Source: Pomphorhynchus laevis | Lineage: Eukaryota; Acanthocephala; Palaeacanthocephala; Echinorhynchida; Pomphorhynchidae | Direction: 5' to 3' | DNA: 64,000 bases | Assembly: GCA_012934845.2 (NCBI GenBank) | Contig: WNNJ02000590.1 | Coordinates: forward strand, 1 to 64,000 | In this document: positions 46,036-55,918 of the stretch, one piece after another | Layout of the letters: every line of letters begins with the position of its first letter | Position numbering within the stretch: position 1 is the first letter of the stretch | The notes under the pieces: generated by a model | The model's database searches: none | What the model saw: the letters and a program-made list of their open reading frames with translations, nothing else | Told to the model about the DNA's origin: nothing | Translations under genes and position numbers: made by a program

Positions 46036-46152
46036 TGAACTGAAAGCGATTTATGCAGCTTTATTTGAACAATCTACAAAAAAAACAGAATATAATAAAT
46101 AGGTTAATGTGACATGGTTAATGTAACGAATAATGGTCTTCATGTCACATCA
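46036..46152 (-). repeat. 5' LTR of the Gypsy fossil
   Basis: 117-base direct repeat partner of the 3' LTR with the same TG...CA ends. Confidence 0.9.
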
Positions 46153-48066
46153 CTTACTCACTCCAAATCTCCGTGCTTCCCCTCTTTCTCTACGCTGTTC
46201 TCATCTCATTCTTATGCGAACTAATAGTGCTCTTTTGGCGAAATCAACTCGAGTCATCTTCCAATTCTAAATATAATTGGAAAATCTTAAACTCAATTCT
46301 CTCACGGTCATCTAGCCCTTGCAACATAAATGCTGATGAATTTTCTTCTTATCTGCAATCTAAGCTATCTAATTTAATTTCCGTTCTACCCATATGCCCT
46401 TTGTATCCTCTCATCTATTTAAATACTTCCCTTCCAGAGCTATTCCACTTTTCCCGTTTCGTCTGACGAAGTTTCTTCGGTTCTTCTGTCATTACCTAGC
46501 AAAACCTCTCCTACTGACCAAATTCCCACCCACTTGCTTAAAAATATCTGCTCATATATCTCCCCCTTCTTAACCACTTTGTTCAGCTTGTATATAAGCA
46601 ACCGCACATTTCCTACCAACTAGAAATGCGCCAATGTTCGCCCTCGCCTCAAAAAGCAATCTCTTGACCCTTCATTACCATCTTCGTACCGTGCTATCTC
46701 ACTTCTCCCAACCCTCTCAAAACTCCTTGAGCGCCTTGTTCTCAATCAAATTAATGCATACCTATTTTCCTCCCACTTGTTTCTTCCCTTGCAAGCTGCT
46801 TTTCGCTGTAATCACTCTACCGAAATTGCATGTCTTAAAGTTTATAACGACTTACTCATCTCGCGCGATCAAAAATTATGTAGTGTCATAGTTTCTCTTG
46901 ATCTCTCATCTGCTTTTGACATCGTCGATCACTCGATTCTTCATTGTCTTCTTCATGATTATGGCTTCTCTTTACCCACTGTAGCTTGGCTTTCTTCATA
47001 TCTATCAAACCGTACTTTTCGCGTTTGTTCTAACTCTTTTCTTTCCCATCCTTCTTTCATCCCGTCCGGTGTTCAACCAGGCTCCGTATTAGGCCCTTTG
47101 CTTTTGTCTCCTCGGATATTTGTCTTCTATTTCTCATACATTTGACTTCGATGTTATGCAATATGCTGATGACATTCTCATCTATGCTCATGCACCTGTT
47201 TATCGTATTCACGATCTTAGTGTTTCTGCTTCCGACTGTCTTGTCTCAATTTCCAATCATCTTTCTTCCCTTCGCCTTTCTCTAAATCCTGATAAATCCA
47301 AAATTATGTAGATCCTACCTCGACGCCTCGGCTTAGAACCTTTCTCCGTATCGTTAAATTCTACAATTCTTCCTATCGTTGACAATCTCGTTTTCTTAGG
47401 CTTCCATTTCGACAACCGACTTTCACTTAAACCTTTCGTTAGAGATAAAGTACACACATATACATTGATTCTCCGCAAACCTCCATCAAATTCGTAAATT
47501 GATCGATTTCCCTTCTTGTATGACTATCATATCTTCTCTCCTTTTCTCAAGACTTGATTACTGTCTTAGTATATTTTCCAACTCACCTAAATCCACTCTT
47601 CTTCCCCTACAACGCATCGTCAACGCAGCCGTCCGAATTCTCTTCCGTCTTCGTCGTTTTGACCATACATTCCACCATCTTGCTTCTCTCGATTTGCCTA
47701 CCATTTATTGTCGTGATCAAATTCGTCTTATTGTTTTCCGCATTGTAACTTTTCCTACTCCTTTATTTCTCAACCTTCCTTTTCTCGACAATTCTCGTCC
47801 TGATTACTGTTCTTTGCGTTCCCGTAATTCTCTACGTTTACATGTCCCAAACTACTTTACATCTTTTGGCTTCCGCTACTTCCTTGTGGCTGCTCCTCTC
47901 TTGTGGAATCATCTGCCCATTCATATACGTCAATCAACCTCAATGCCATGTTTCAAACGCCAAATCCATTCTCATTTAAACAATTTAATAAATTTATCTA
48001 GATGACGTTTGATGTGTTTTTTAGTTAGTGGACTTGTAAGCGTGCAGTTGACCCGCATTTGCCACT
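46153..48066 (+). pseudogene. LINE family B, RT to 3' end, right of the Gypsy insertion
   Basis: This continues the ORF2 cut at 42154. A linker (WRNQLESSSNSKYNWKILNSILSRS) precedes RT blocks LQAAFRCNHSTEIACLKVYN, VSLDLSSAFDIVDHSIL, QPGSVLGPLLL and MQYADDILIYAH (intact YADD). A C-terminal domain (RIVNAAVRILFRLRRFDH, FRYFLVAAPLLWNHLPIHIR) runs to 48005. Several frameshifts split it, one shared with copy B7 near the NCHSTEIACLK equivalent. It ends with the family terminus (AAGCGTGCAGTTG, GCATTTGCCACTTTAAATA) near 48066. Confidence 0.87.
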
Positions 48067-48644
48067 TTAAATATATATAATTATAAGTGTCTGTACTGAT
48101 GGGGATTCTTTTATGAGAGGTAAACGAGAGAGTTTAGTTGCTTTAAAAGCAAGTTTTAAGCTTAGAAAATCTGTGTCATTATATTTAACATCTGCGAAAT
48201 TTGTGTTCAGTCTACAAGTCTAAGTAATGTTTTGGATTAAGTGATTAAAATAGTTTACTTATTGAGGCCAGTGCAATACACCATCGCCAGTTTAAAGTAA
48301 TTTTGACGTCGGACGATGAAGCGCACAGCGTTGATTTAACATACAATTCTAGAGTTGGATGGCTTTTTAGAGGCCTAGTTTTAAATAGGATCTTAAATTT
48401 AGTAATGCTGCAAATTTTAGAATTTTACACCGAAAATCAAGAAATACGTAAATTAATGAATAATGGAAATTGCCTCGATGTTTATGTTTTGTACGTCAAT
48501 GTAAAGTAAAACAAGCACATATATGAAATGTGACTAAAAATTTAAACCTTTCACAAAAAATATCTTTTTTTTAAGAATTCTTTTTAATTCCTATATTTTT
48601 GAAGAATATTTTCCTCAAATGGAATAAACAAAAATGTAAATTGT
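48067..48644. other. no gene recognised
   Basis: Short ORFs only. The plus-strand ORF at 48303-48509 (68 codons) shows no motif. Confidence 0.4.
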
Positions 48645-48787
48645 TAGAGCTGGATAAAAGAAAATTCAGAACATTCAGAATTTTCATCTTCTGAAATCCA
48701 GAATATTCTGAAGATGCTAACAGTTAGCGAAATATCAAATAAAAGATTCCTTCTTTCTTTGATCCAGCTCCAAAAATTCTTTATCAC
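48645..48787. repeat. foldback repeat, left part, interrupted by a LINE
   Basis: AGAGCTGGATAAAAGAAAA, then CATCTTCTGAAAT facing ATTCTGAAGATG, then the right arm to GATCCAGCTCCAAAAATTC, TTTATCA. In the complete copy TTTATCA continues with ATAATGGATCAGTATC; here that continuation is found at 49869, beyond the LINE fragment. Confidence 0.7.
48708..48736 (+). ncRNA. hammerhead-like core in foldback repeat
   Basis: CTGAAGA (48708-48714), stem II GCTAA/TTAGC, GAAA (48729-48732), TATC. Same design as the 41-kb copies and probably decayed. Confidence 0.4.
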
Positions 48788-49868
48788 GCTAGATTCAATC
48801 ATTCGTAAGCAACCGCTCGTTTGCAGTACGCATAAGCCATTATCTTTCTGGTTACTCAATGATGACGACAGGCGTCCCGCAGGGATCGGCCATTAGTCCG
48901 ACTCTCTTTAATATATATGTAAATGATATTACAAACAACTTAATGTTGGAATGTGTTACCTACGCAGATGATCTTAAGGTCTGGATGCGAATCATTGATG
49001 ATTCCGATGTTAGCGCTCTTAAAAAAGACCAGGATTCCATAAATAAATGGTGTATATCCAATGGGCTGATGATAAATGCGACTAAATGTAGACATATGCG
49101 GATCGGCTCCCCAGACATTCGTTACTCTTATAAAATTGAAAACATGTTGATTGATTCTACAGATAAAATCGATGATTTAGGGGTATCTACGCTTAATACG
49201 CTCGATATGAGCGCTCACGTAAATAAAGTTTCGGCCAATTGCCGTCGTACTATTGGCATCATTAGACGATCTTTTGGATCACTAGAGGCATGTAGCTTCA
49301 GAATAATATACAAGGCCCTCATCGAATCTCGAATGCTATACGCATCTCCCGCAGCGTATCCACATCTGTGCAAGAACATTGTGGCTTACGAATCAATTCT
49401 CCGGTCGGCTACTCGTCTTGTTCCCACTGTCAAAGACCTGCCGTTTGACCAGAAGTTAGAAATCCTAGGTGTTTCAACGGTTTGTGAAAGTTTGGTAAAA
49501 GCTGATCTTATGCTGGTACGGAAGGGCAATTTTATCGCCCACTCATCCCCTCAACTTCATGTTTTGCCTACGCAACTCCGAGCAATTACGTGGACATCGA
49601 CTAACGCTCAAACATCGTAGAAAAGTCCATCGACACTATCAGGATATCAGAGATCGAGTAATAAACAGTTGGAACAGACTCCCGTCATCTGCAATTGAAT
49701 GCCGGAACATCCGAGAATTTCGGCGTGCGCTGAACAGTGTATCGCTCTCATAGGAAGTCGAACCTGATTTGGATTTTTTTGTTTTACTGACATTGTACTT
49801 TTTTACATTGAGATCCAGCCAAACGAGCCACCGCTCATCGGCTGTTGTATACTACTAATAATAATCAA
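48788..49868 (+). pseudogene. non-LTR retrotransposon, 3' half of RT (fourth LINE family)
   Basis: The 253-codon frame at 48859-49620 begins inside RT: TTGVPQGSAISPTLFNIYV, CVTYADDLKVW (intact YADD), INKWCISNGLMINATKCRHM, then a thumb/connection region. The following frame ends RKVHRHYQDIRDRVINSWNR LPSSAIE, the typical C-terminal block of these RTs, with a stop at 49750. It resembles flatworm and insect RT proteins of the Jockey/CR1 group, but is clearly distinct from families A and B. It is 5'-truncated and ends in a TAA-type tail (ACTAATAATAA). One frame change separates the last block. Confidence 0.85.
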
Positions 49869-49900
49869 TAATTGATCATTATCAACTATTTAGAACAAAA
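49869..49900. repeat. foldback repeat, right remnant
   Basis: TCAATAATTGATCATTATC followed by AACTATTTAGAAC continues the repeat interrupted at 48787. ATCA at both junctions could be a 4-bp target duplication. Confidence 0.6.
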
Positions 49901-51213
49901 ATGTATTTATTATCTCGTAAATATTTTAAAAGAGTGAGATGTGTTTCATACGGAACTATTTGAATTATTAGGGAAAAATTAACAAAGCTTTTTCGATGTT
50001 AAAAAAAATAACCTATTGAACTATGGAGGGATGCCATTGAATACTCTCACGTTTGAGTAGTAATGCACACAGTATTCTATTTTGTTTTAAAAGTACTTAT
50101 TGTTGTAAATCTGCTTTTGCGCATCTTACATAAACTAAAACAAGGCCTAGTATAACTGATGTTCATTTAGAAGATCAATTTAGATTATGAATCACGAGAC
50201 TAGATTCCAAAATTGAACTCATGTATTTATAAAAATATAAGATAAATAGTATCTGATAAAATATAAGAACTAAAGTATTAAAATATTTATAATTCTTATA
50301 AAATATAAAGAACTGGTATTCCACAAAAAAATAAATTAAATATTGTCATTTATCTCAAAAAGGTTTGCCACCTTAAGCTAGACTCAAATGTTTGTCAACA
50401 TTTGAGTATATTTCATACAATAATAGATGCAAAAATTTTTTCGATTGCCGAGAACGATATGCAAACTAATCATCCTGAAGTACATGTTCAATAAGCTTAA
50501 AGCTAAATCATTATTTTAATAATTTTGAAATAATTTTAACAGAGAGATTAGTCGGAGAGTATATTTAGATAAGACTTGACCACTTTTCCTGGTGGAAATG
50601 ACAGTATCAGATTTCAATGTATGAGGTACGCGAGCCATTTGAAAGCTGCGCGAACAATTTATAGAATGCGCTGTATTCTTTACTCTCTGTTTTATTTGAT
50701 CAGCGGAGTTATTTCGGATTCTGGTTCGATAAAGTTATAATTTTCTGAAGTATACAATACCTAGAGAACCAGTGATTATATGTTAAAACGGCAAGATTGA
50801 AATCGATAGCGTGTCAGTTAATCAACGCCAAACAGTTGATTATAAGAATACCTAATAGTCCTATATATTTAGCTATTTTTTGTCGTATAATTTATACTTG
50901 CTGACATAAATTAGCAAGCTTAAATGTACAAGGTCTCGTGTACTGGGAACACGAGATCTTGGATAAACTTCATTAACAAGGTGATCCGAGTAGGTATACA
51001 CACTTAGCTTCCAGTTTGTAAACGTCTATATTAGTGCATATTAAAAGTAAAGCTTAGAATTTCCTCGCATATTGAAATATAGTATCTTCTAAAAACGGAA
51101 AAGTTTCAGACATTGTAGGATTAGTTATCTTTAGTTCTAATTTATGATAAATTCATACATATTTATCTTTAGTTCTAATTTGATTTCCATTTGGTGGACG
51201 ATTATATAATAAT
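49901..51213. other. AT-rich intergenic DNA
   Basis: No gene seen. An inverted repeat near 50370-50400 (CTCAAATGTTTG / CAACATTTGAG) and one near 50930-50960 (GTCTCGTG / CACGAGA) are the only structures noticed. Confidence 0.45.
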
Positions 51214-52408
51214 ACAATAATTTATTTAACGTGGCAAATGCGTGCAAAATGCACGCTTACATGACCACTAACAAACAAAAAAAGAACATCAAAGGTCACA
51301 GGTAATTAGTTAATTGTTGAAAAAGAATTGGATTTGGCGTTTGAAGTACGGCATAGATGTTGATTGGCGAAAATGAATAGGCAGTTGATTCAACAAGAGA
51401 TGAGCAGCCACAACGAAGGAGCGGAAGCCAAAAGAGGTAGAGTAGATTGGGACATGTAAAAGAAGGGAATTACGGGAACGCAGAGCACAATACACAAGAC
51501 GAGAATTATCAAGAAAAGGAAGGTTGAGAAATGAAGGGGTATGAAAAGTTACAAGGCGGAAAGCAACGATAAGAAGACGAATTTGAACACGACAATAAAT
51601 TGTAGGCAAATAGAGAGAAGCAAGATGGTAGGATGTATGATCAAAACGACGAAGACGGAGGAGAATTCGGACAGCTGCGTTGACGATGCGTTGTCGGGGA
51701 AGAAGAGTGGATTTAGGTGAGTTGGAAAATAGACTAAGACAATAATCGAGTCTAAAAAAGGAGAGATGATATGAGAGTCATACAAGAAGGGAAATCGATC
51801 AATCTACGAACTTGACGGAGGTTGCGGAGTATCAAGGTAGATGAGCGTACTTTATCTCTAACGAAAGGTTTAAGTGAAAGTCGGTTGTCGAAATGAAAGC
51901 CTAAGAAAACGAGATTGTCAACGATAGGAAGAATTGTAGAATTTAACGATACGGAGAAAGGTTCTAAGCCGAGGCGTCGAGGTAGGATCTACATAATTTT
52001 GGATTTATCAGGATTTAGAGAAAGGCGAAGGGAAGAAAGATGATTGGAAATTGAGACAAGACAGTCCGAAGCGGAGACACTAAGATCGTTAATACGATAA
52101 ATATGTGCATGAGCATAGATGAGAATGTCATCAGCATATTGCATAACATCGAAGTCAAATGTATGAGAAATAGAAGACAAATATCCGATGAGACAAAAGC
52201 AAAGGGCCTAATACGGAGACTGGTTGAACACCGGACGGAATGAAAGAAGGATGGGAAAGAAAAGAGTTAGAACAAACGCGAAAAGTACGGTTTGATAGAT
52301 ATGAAGAAAGCCAAGCTACAGTGGGTAAAGAGAAGCCATAATCATGAAGAAGTCAATGAAGAATCGAGTGATCGACGATGTCAAAAGCAAACGATAGATC
52401 AAGAGAAA

Positions 52409-54199
52409 CTATGACACTACATAATTTATGATCGCGAGATATGAATAAGTCGTTATAAACTTTAAGACATGCAATTTCGGTAGAGTAATTAGAGCGAAAA
52501 GCGGCTTGGAATGGAGGAAATAAGTTAGTGGAAAAGAGATATATATTAACTTGTTAAGAACGAGACGCTCAAGGAGTTTAGAGAGAGTTGGGAGAAGTGA
52601 AATAGGACGGTACGAAGATGGTAGTGAAGAGTCGAAAGATTGCTTTTTGATGAGTGGACGAACAGTTACGCATTTCCAGATGGAAGGAAATGTACGGCTA
52701 CGGATGGACGAGTTGAACAATGTGGTTAGGAAGGGTAAGATAGTGGAGCAGATATTTTTAAGCAAGTGAGTGGGAATTGGGTCAGAAAGAAAGGTTTTAT
52801 TAGGTAATGACAGCAGAACCGAAGAAACTTCATCAGACGAAACGGGAAGAAGGTGTAATAGTTCTGGGAGGGAAGTATCTAAAGAGAAGAGTGGGTACAA
52901 GGAGGCTACGGGTAGTAGGGAAAGTAAATTAGATAGCTTAGTTTGTAGATAAGAAAAAAATTCATCAGGATTTATATTACAAGAAGTAGATGATCGTGAA
53001 AGAATTGAGTTTAAGATTTTCCAATGAGATTTAGAGTTGGAAGATGACTCGAGTTGATTTCGCCAAAAGATAGTACCATTAGTTCGCATAAGAATGAGAT
53101 GTGAACGGCTTAGAGAAAAGTGGGAATCACGGAGATTTGGAGGGAGTGAGTTGGGAGATAGTTTAAGATAACGATTATACACACAAAAAGAGTGACGAAG
53201 TCGACGCCTAGAAAGACTACAGTCAGAATCGAACCAGGGAGCATGGCGCAAGCGCTGGGAACGTCGAAGTCGACTAGGTAGAAGGTAATTGAGGATCGAC
53301 GTAAGTTCAGAATCAAACAGAATGCAGAGATCATTGGGAGAGAGATAGTTAAGAGGAAGTGAAAAGAGTGAAGAATTGAGTAAGGCTGTGCAGAGAACAG
53401 GGATATCGAGAAGCTTCCAGGGTCGACTTGGTGTAGATAAAGGTAAATGCGGAGAAGGAGGATGGGGACGAGTAAGAGTAAGAGTGACAAGGAAATGATC
53501 GGACAAACCAGGATCAGTAATTGACAAGGAGGTATAGTCATTGAAGCATTTAGGAACAGCAATGATGTCGAGAGCACCGCCGAGAATATGAGTTGGGCTT
53601 GTTGAAAGTAATATATAGTTAAAACCAGAAAAAAGGTTAGTTAAAGTGATAGAGTCAGAGTCAGACGTGCGATCAAGACGAATGTTAAAGTCACCGAGAA
53701 CAAAAGAAGGAGTATAAGACAATGAACAGTGAGACATTAGATCTGCAAGGTCGTTAAAGAAGATACGTGATGGGGCAACTGAACCTGGACGGTATACAAT
53801 CACAAGTTTTAGAGGGAAAGGCGTTGATAATCTGCATATGAGTAATTCGAACGAGGTGTAACGGATGTTAACGTTGATTTTACGTAAAGACAATGGGTGA
53901 CGAGCAATGGCAACAATACCGCCATGGTTAGACGCAGTAGATGTATGAGATGTAATTTGACGAGCTGATTCAACTAGAGAACAACCAGAGCGACATAGAC
54001 GACGAATAGCAAGATCGTCGGAGTCAGAGTGCCAGGATTCGGTAATGCAGAGAATATCGATAGATAATTGATCGCAGATATCGAGAAGCATATCAGCTTT
54101 ATGAAGAATGGAGCGAGTGTTGAATAGACTAAGACGAAAAGTATGCTTAGGAGCGAGATCGACTAGCGAAGAAGACAATGGGGAGAGATGGGACGCCAT
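52409..54199 (-). pseudogene. LINE family B ORF2, endonuclease plus RT start (596 aa, then frameshift)
   Basis: Residues 20-240 are an APE-type endonuclease: LFNTRSI, CITESWH, NHGGIVAIA, IVYRPG, FVLGDFNIR, SPTHILGGALDI and the catalytic SDHFLVTL. A spacer with WRNQLESSSNSK leads to RT blocks DPIPTHLLK and SYRPISLLPTLSKLLERLVL. The frame then goes wrong (reads ALITLPKLHVLKFITTY where other copies have the STEIACLKVYNDL frame) and stops. The remaining RT lies in other frames down to 51.3 kb. The endonuclease half is complete. Confidence 0.88.
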
Positions 54200-55545
54200 C
54201 GAATTTTTGGCCTTGTGTGCACAACGTGAAAATTTCCATTGATTTGACGTATAGATAAGGATGACTCGCCGTTTGTTTCACGTCGATGTTTCTCAATGCG
54301 AGCTAAATTGAGCTGGGCAATATCAGAAGGGGAGCGGTCAGGAAAGATACGACTAGTAGACGAAGTGGTAAGAAGTTTAAAACGTTGGGAAAGTACCAAG
54401 GATGCATGTGAACTATGTCGGAAAACAATTTTTAAGAGTGGAGGACTGAGATGATTGGATTTATTGGATTTGTTTAAATGAATCAAAGATACAGGAGCGA
54501 TATTATTGAAGAGGGATGGATTATTATCAGGAAGAATGGTTGCTAGGATAGACCTGAAAGCAGATACATCATCATCGAGGCGACATTGAGGAAAAGCAGA
54601 TTCGGAAACCTTTAAATTAGATATGATAATGCATCGATCGCGCGAAGGAAAACGATTACGTAGTGGTGGACGGAAAGACCTGGTAGCAGTAGAGGCAGAA
54701 GAGCAGATAAACGTGGGAATGACAGGGGTGCTAAGTGAAGATTTAAGATAGTTTGGAGCATGTGTGACAGGAGTGGAGTGTTGAATCGGTTGATCGGAGA
54801 TGTTACTGGAGATGATTTTGACGGAAGGATGTAAATTATTGATAGGTGATACGGTTGGAGCATGTGTGACAGAAGTGGATTGTTGAATAGGTTGAACGGA
54901 GATGTTACTGGAGATAATTTTGACAGAAGGATGTAAATTATTGAGAAGTGATACGGTAGAGGTCGAGTAAGGAGTACGTGAGGAGAAGAAAGAAGTATGA
55001 GATGTATTTAGATGTGGGGATGAATAGGAAAAATGAGGTACGATGATATGAAGGCCTTTACTGTTTGCATTGTTAGGAAGATGAAGATTATGGGAAGTTT
55101 TATCCGTAGTTAAAGGAGGAGTGTGTGTGAGAGAAGTTTCAAGGACGGGTTTCATAGATGACGGAGTTAGTAAGCAAACGGATGACGACGATAGATTGGA
55201 AGATATGTTGTCGTTTGTTGATGTTCCATTTATAACAGCGGTCTGAGTCGACTGAGAGATATCAAGTTTATTTATTGAGCACAAATCTGTTTTGTTAGCG
55301 TTCAGAACGTCTCCACCGTTTGAATGGTCATTCTTCATTAGCTTACCTACGAGGGCAGCACAACAGAAGCCGCAGAGGAAATTCCGATTTAAAACGTTGT
55401 CCTCGTCAGTGAAAGGAATGGCAACGTGAGTCCAAACATTGCAGTTCTTGTTGTCGCATCCAATTTGCTTTTCGATGTAAGCTTCCTTGACGGACTTGAG
55501 TTGCTGGCCGACATTTTTAGTTGGCTTTCTCTTTGCCATAATCAA
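54163..55545 (-). CDS. LINE family B ORF1 protein, 460 aa
   Basis: Nucleic-acid-binding partner of ORF2. The N-terminus has a Cys-rich PHD-like patch (GCDNKNCNVWTHVAI, then LCGFCC about 30 residues later), a feature seen in CR1 ORF1 proteins. A long Ser/Thr/Pro-rich linker follows with an internal repeat (SPINNLHPSVKIISSNISDQ, present twice). The C-terminal third (from about residue 290, CIIISNLKVSESAFPQCRLD...KIVFRHSSHASLVLSQ) looks like the RRM-like plus C-terminal domain of LINE ORF1. Uninterrupted. It overlaps the ORF2 start by 37 bases in a different frame. Confidence 0.75.
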   Translation of the reverse strand: MIMAKRKPTKNVGQQLKSVKEAYIEKQIGCDNKNCNVWTHVAIPFTDEDNVLNRNFLCGFCCAALVGKLMKNDHSNGGDVLNANKTDLCSINKLDISQSTQTAVINGTSTNDNISSNLSSSSVCLLTPSSMKPVLETSLTHTPPLTTDKTSHNLHLPNNANSKGLHIIVPHFSYSSPHLNTSHTSFFSSRTPYSTSTVSLLNNLHPSVKIISSNISVQPIQQSTSVTHAPTVSPINNLHPSVKIISSNISDQPIQHSTPVTHAPNYLKSSLSTPVIPTFICSSASTATRSFRPPLRNRFPSRDRCIIISNLKVSESAFPQCRLDDDVSAFRSILATILPDNNPSLFNNIAPVSLIHLNKSNKSNHLSPPLLKIVFRHSSHASLVLSQRFKLLTTSSTSRIFPDRSPSDIAQLNLARIEKHRRETNGESSLSIRQINGNFHVVHTRPKIRWRPISPHCLLR

Positions 55546-55800
55546 GTGTTAATTAGTTAGTTATAATCAAGAATGTTTAAACTCCGTTAGTCTGCAAGTC
55601 GTAGTTGTAAGTAGCGAGCGGATGTCGTCGCTGGTTGTCGATGGTTGTCGATAATTGTCAAGCGGATGGTTGTCGTTAGTTGTCGTTGGTTGTCGTCGAA
55701 GATTGTAGTTTGATTGTTTTACAATCTTGGCGGACAAGATTTTCCGCGAGCGAAGCGAGCGAAACTGAAATTGTATTTACTTTAGATCTCAAATGTAAGA
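55546..55800 (-). promoter_or_regulatory. LINE family B 5' UTR with short tandem repeats
   Basis: About 250 bases before ORF1. On the plus strand a GTTGTCG(A/T)TG-like 11-15 base unit recurs roughly eight times at 55620-55700, with GAGCGAAGCGAGCG near 55750. CR1 5' UTRs hold internal promoters; repeats here would be the candidate region, but no defined element is recognised. Confidence 0.45.
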
Positions 55801-55848
55801 GTTTTAACAACCAAGACTTATTTTAAGGTATATTTTTATGTCATTAGA

Positions 55849-55918
55849 TTTATTCAACAAATCTGAAAGCATACAAGATACACATTGAGATCACGTCAGA
55901 TAGTACCACATGTCATTA
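55849..55918 (-). repeat. 3' LTR of the older Gypsy fossil (ends approximate)
   Basis: TTTATTCAACAAATCTGAAA, ACAAGATACACAT and GAGATCACGT are shared in order with 59567-59635. Confidence 0.7.

Larger units (their letters stand above)
42155..46152 (-). mobile_element. Ty3/Gypsy LTR retrotransposon, fossil, nearly full structure
   Basis: Family Ty3/Gypsy. Parts in minus-strand order: 5' LTR (46036-46152), gag with two CCHC zinc knuckles (about 45.1-46.0 kb), protease region (44.7-45.1), RT (43.9-44.7), RNase H (43.45-43.9), integrase with HHCC and catalytic core and a long tail (42.26-43.4), 3' LTR (42155-42269). Gag begins about 20 bases inside the 5' LTR. The element is broken, with a small number of breaks, and its LTRs differ by about 5 percent by eye, so it is fairly young. 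It interrupts a CR1-like LINE; flanks CTCAC and CTTAC may be an imperfect 5-bp target duplication. Confidence 0.92.
51214..55800 (-). mobile_element. LINE family B (CR1-like), nearly full-length copy B7
   Basis: The most complete family B element. In minus-strand order: 5' UTR (about 55546-55800), ORF1 (54163-55545), ORF2 with endonuclease and RT (starting 54199), and a 3' terminus containing an AAGCGTGC/GCACGC hairpin at about 51235-51265. RT and C-terminal regions (51.3-52.4 kb) are in other frames than the endonuclease because of at least one frameshift near 52.5 kb, so ORF2 is broken although YADD (52.1 kb, MQYADDILIYAH) survives. Clade assignment to CR1-like rests on the endonuclease and RT motifs and the ORF1 type. 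Confidence 0.9.

Noticed and set aside
52551-52952. Plus-strand Arg/Glu-rich ORFs opposite LINE ORF2
   Set aside because: Charged composition is the complement of Ser/Leu-rich LINE coding sequence; no independent support.
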